A stretch of DNA of 7,085 nt. Origin: a bacterium UBP10_UBA1149 (GTDB lineage: Bacteria; Desulfobacterota; Binatia; UBA1149). The translations under genes were made by a program, and so were the position numbers. Location of the stretch: positions 1,336-8,420 of the forward strand of contig DBZX01000067.1 of assembly GCA_002311335.1 (NCBI GenBank). The letters are read 5' to 3'. How positions within the stretch are numbered: the first letter of the stretch is position 1; each line of letters starts with the position of its first letter. Positions 6,579-7,085 of the stretch are shown in pieces. A model generated the notes under the pieces. The model saw only the letters and a program-made list of their open reading frames with translations. It was not told where the DNA came from and did not search any database.

Positions 6579-7085
6579 TTGAATTTCGATTTTTCCCAGG
6601 CCGAGCAGGCTTTTCAGCAGGAAGTTGAGCAGTGGCTGGCCGACAACCACGACCCCGAGGTCATGGATCTCACCCGCGAGAACTTCACCCAGTTGGCCGA
6701 CACGCCCGAGCGCCGCGCGTTCATGAAAAAGCTCGCCGCCCAGGGCTGGCTGGGCATGACCTGGCCCCGGGAGTACGGCGGCCAGGAAATGGAGGGCGTC
6801 TACGAGTACATACTCAACGAGGCGCTCGCGCGCGTGGGCGCCCCGCAGATCGGCAAGGGCGTGGGCATCATCGGTAAGACGCTCATCCGCCACGGTAGCG
6901 ATAAGCTCAAGAGCGAGTTCCTGCCGAAGATTCTCAGCGCCGAGGTCGAGTTTGCCGTTGGCTACAGCGAGCCGCAGGCCGGCAGCGACGCGGCCAACAT
7001 GCAGCTGAAGGCCGAGCGCGACGGCGACTGGTGGGTGATGAACGGCCAGAAAATCTGGACCACCTCGGCCCACTTTGCCGACTGG
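6579..7085 (+). CDS. Acyl-CoA dehydrogenase 2, 3'-truncated by window end
   Basis: The N-terminal 169 residues of a second FAD-dependent acyl-CoA dehydrogenase; the frame stays open to the last base. It begins (M)NFDFSQAEQAFQQEVEQWL and carries GWLGMTWPREYGG (56-68), GKGVGIIGKTLIRHGS, VGYSEPQAGSD and WTTSAHFADW. From GWLGM to the window end it aligns without gaps to acyl-CoA dehydrogenase 1, with 78 of 114 residues identical by hand count, so the two are close paralogues. The catalytic-base region lies outside the window, so whether this copy is active cannot be judged. TTG at 6579 is preferred because of its GGAGG. A GTG at 6504 in the same frame, behind GAGGGGGG, would add 25 residues starting with a hydrophobic stretch. 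It is transcribed away from the aldehyde dehydrogenase and may share its control region. Confidence 0.93.
   Translation, partial: MNFDFSQAEQAFQQEVEQWLADNHDPEVMDLTRENFTQLADTPERRAFMKKLAAQGWLGMTWPREYGGQEMEGVYEYILNEALARVGAPQIGKGVGIIGKTLIRHGSDKLKSEFLPKILSAEVEFAVGYSEPQAGSDAANMQLKAERDGDWWVMNGQKIWTTSAHFADW

Noticed and set aside
1..7085. tRNA, rRNA, riboswitch, CRISPR, transposase or attachment sites
   Set aside because: Coding sequence fills nearly the whole window and the one gap shows no such structure.

Overview
The window is a GC-rich (about two-thirds G+C by eye), densely packed bacterial catabolic locus. It holds seven protein genes, two of them cut by the window edges, and one non-coding gap of about 190 bases. 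I see no RNA genes, insertion sequences, CRISPR arrays or phage genes. The families present (class III CoA-transferases, acyl-CoA dehydrogenases, an aldehyde dehydrogenase, an SDR and a SnoaL/NTF2-like protein) are typical of soil or marine aerobes that degrade lipids, terpenoids, steroids or aromatics. They do not fix the phylum. One compositional oddity is that isoleucine is often encoded by ATA (26 of 71 Ile codons by hand count), which is uncommon at this GC content.

Layout. (1) Positions 2-4083, + strand: a tight operon of CoA-transferase A (5' end missing), CoA-transferase B, a SnoaL/NTF2-like protein and acyl-CoA dehydrogenase 1. The first three genes are joined by 4-base stop/start overlaps, and the fourth follows after 28 bases. 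(2) Positions 4080-6385, - strand: an aldehyde dehydrogenase followed by an SDR dehydrogenase, also joined by a 4-base overlap (TTGA). This operon converges on the first so closely that the two stop codons overlap. (3) Positions 6386-6578: a divergent control region with a 12-bp hairpin/dyad and an 11-bp tandem repeat. (4) Position 6579 to the window end, + strand: a second acyl-CoA dehydrogenase starting at TTG behind a clear Shine-Dalgarno. It is a close paralogue of the first (78 of 114 residues identical by hand alignment).

How the genes may work together (inference). The SDR could oxidise an alcohol or ketone-level intermediate and the aldehyde dehydrogenase would give the acid. The CoA-transferase pair would activate the acid as a CoA thioester. 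One or both acyl-CoA dehydrogenases would then introduce a double bond, and the SnoaL-like protein might hydrate, isomerise or dehydrate an intermediate. The substrate cannot be read from the sequence.

The most interesting point is that the two adjacent CoA-transferases are not equivalent. B keeps the family's catalytic aspartate (Asp184), while A has tryptophan at the aligned position and no acidic residue nearby. This suggests a heteromeric enzyme with one catalytic and one non-catalytic subunit. Both acyl-CoA dehydrogenases belong to one subgroup, and the complete one has its likely catalytic glutamate in the isovaleryl-CoA-dehydrogenase position rather than in the usual C-terminal motif.
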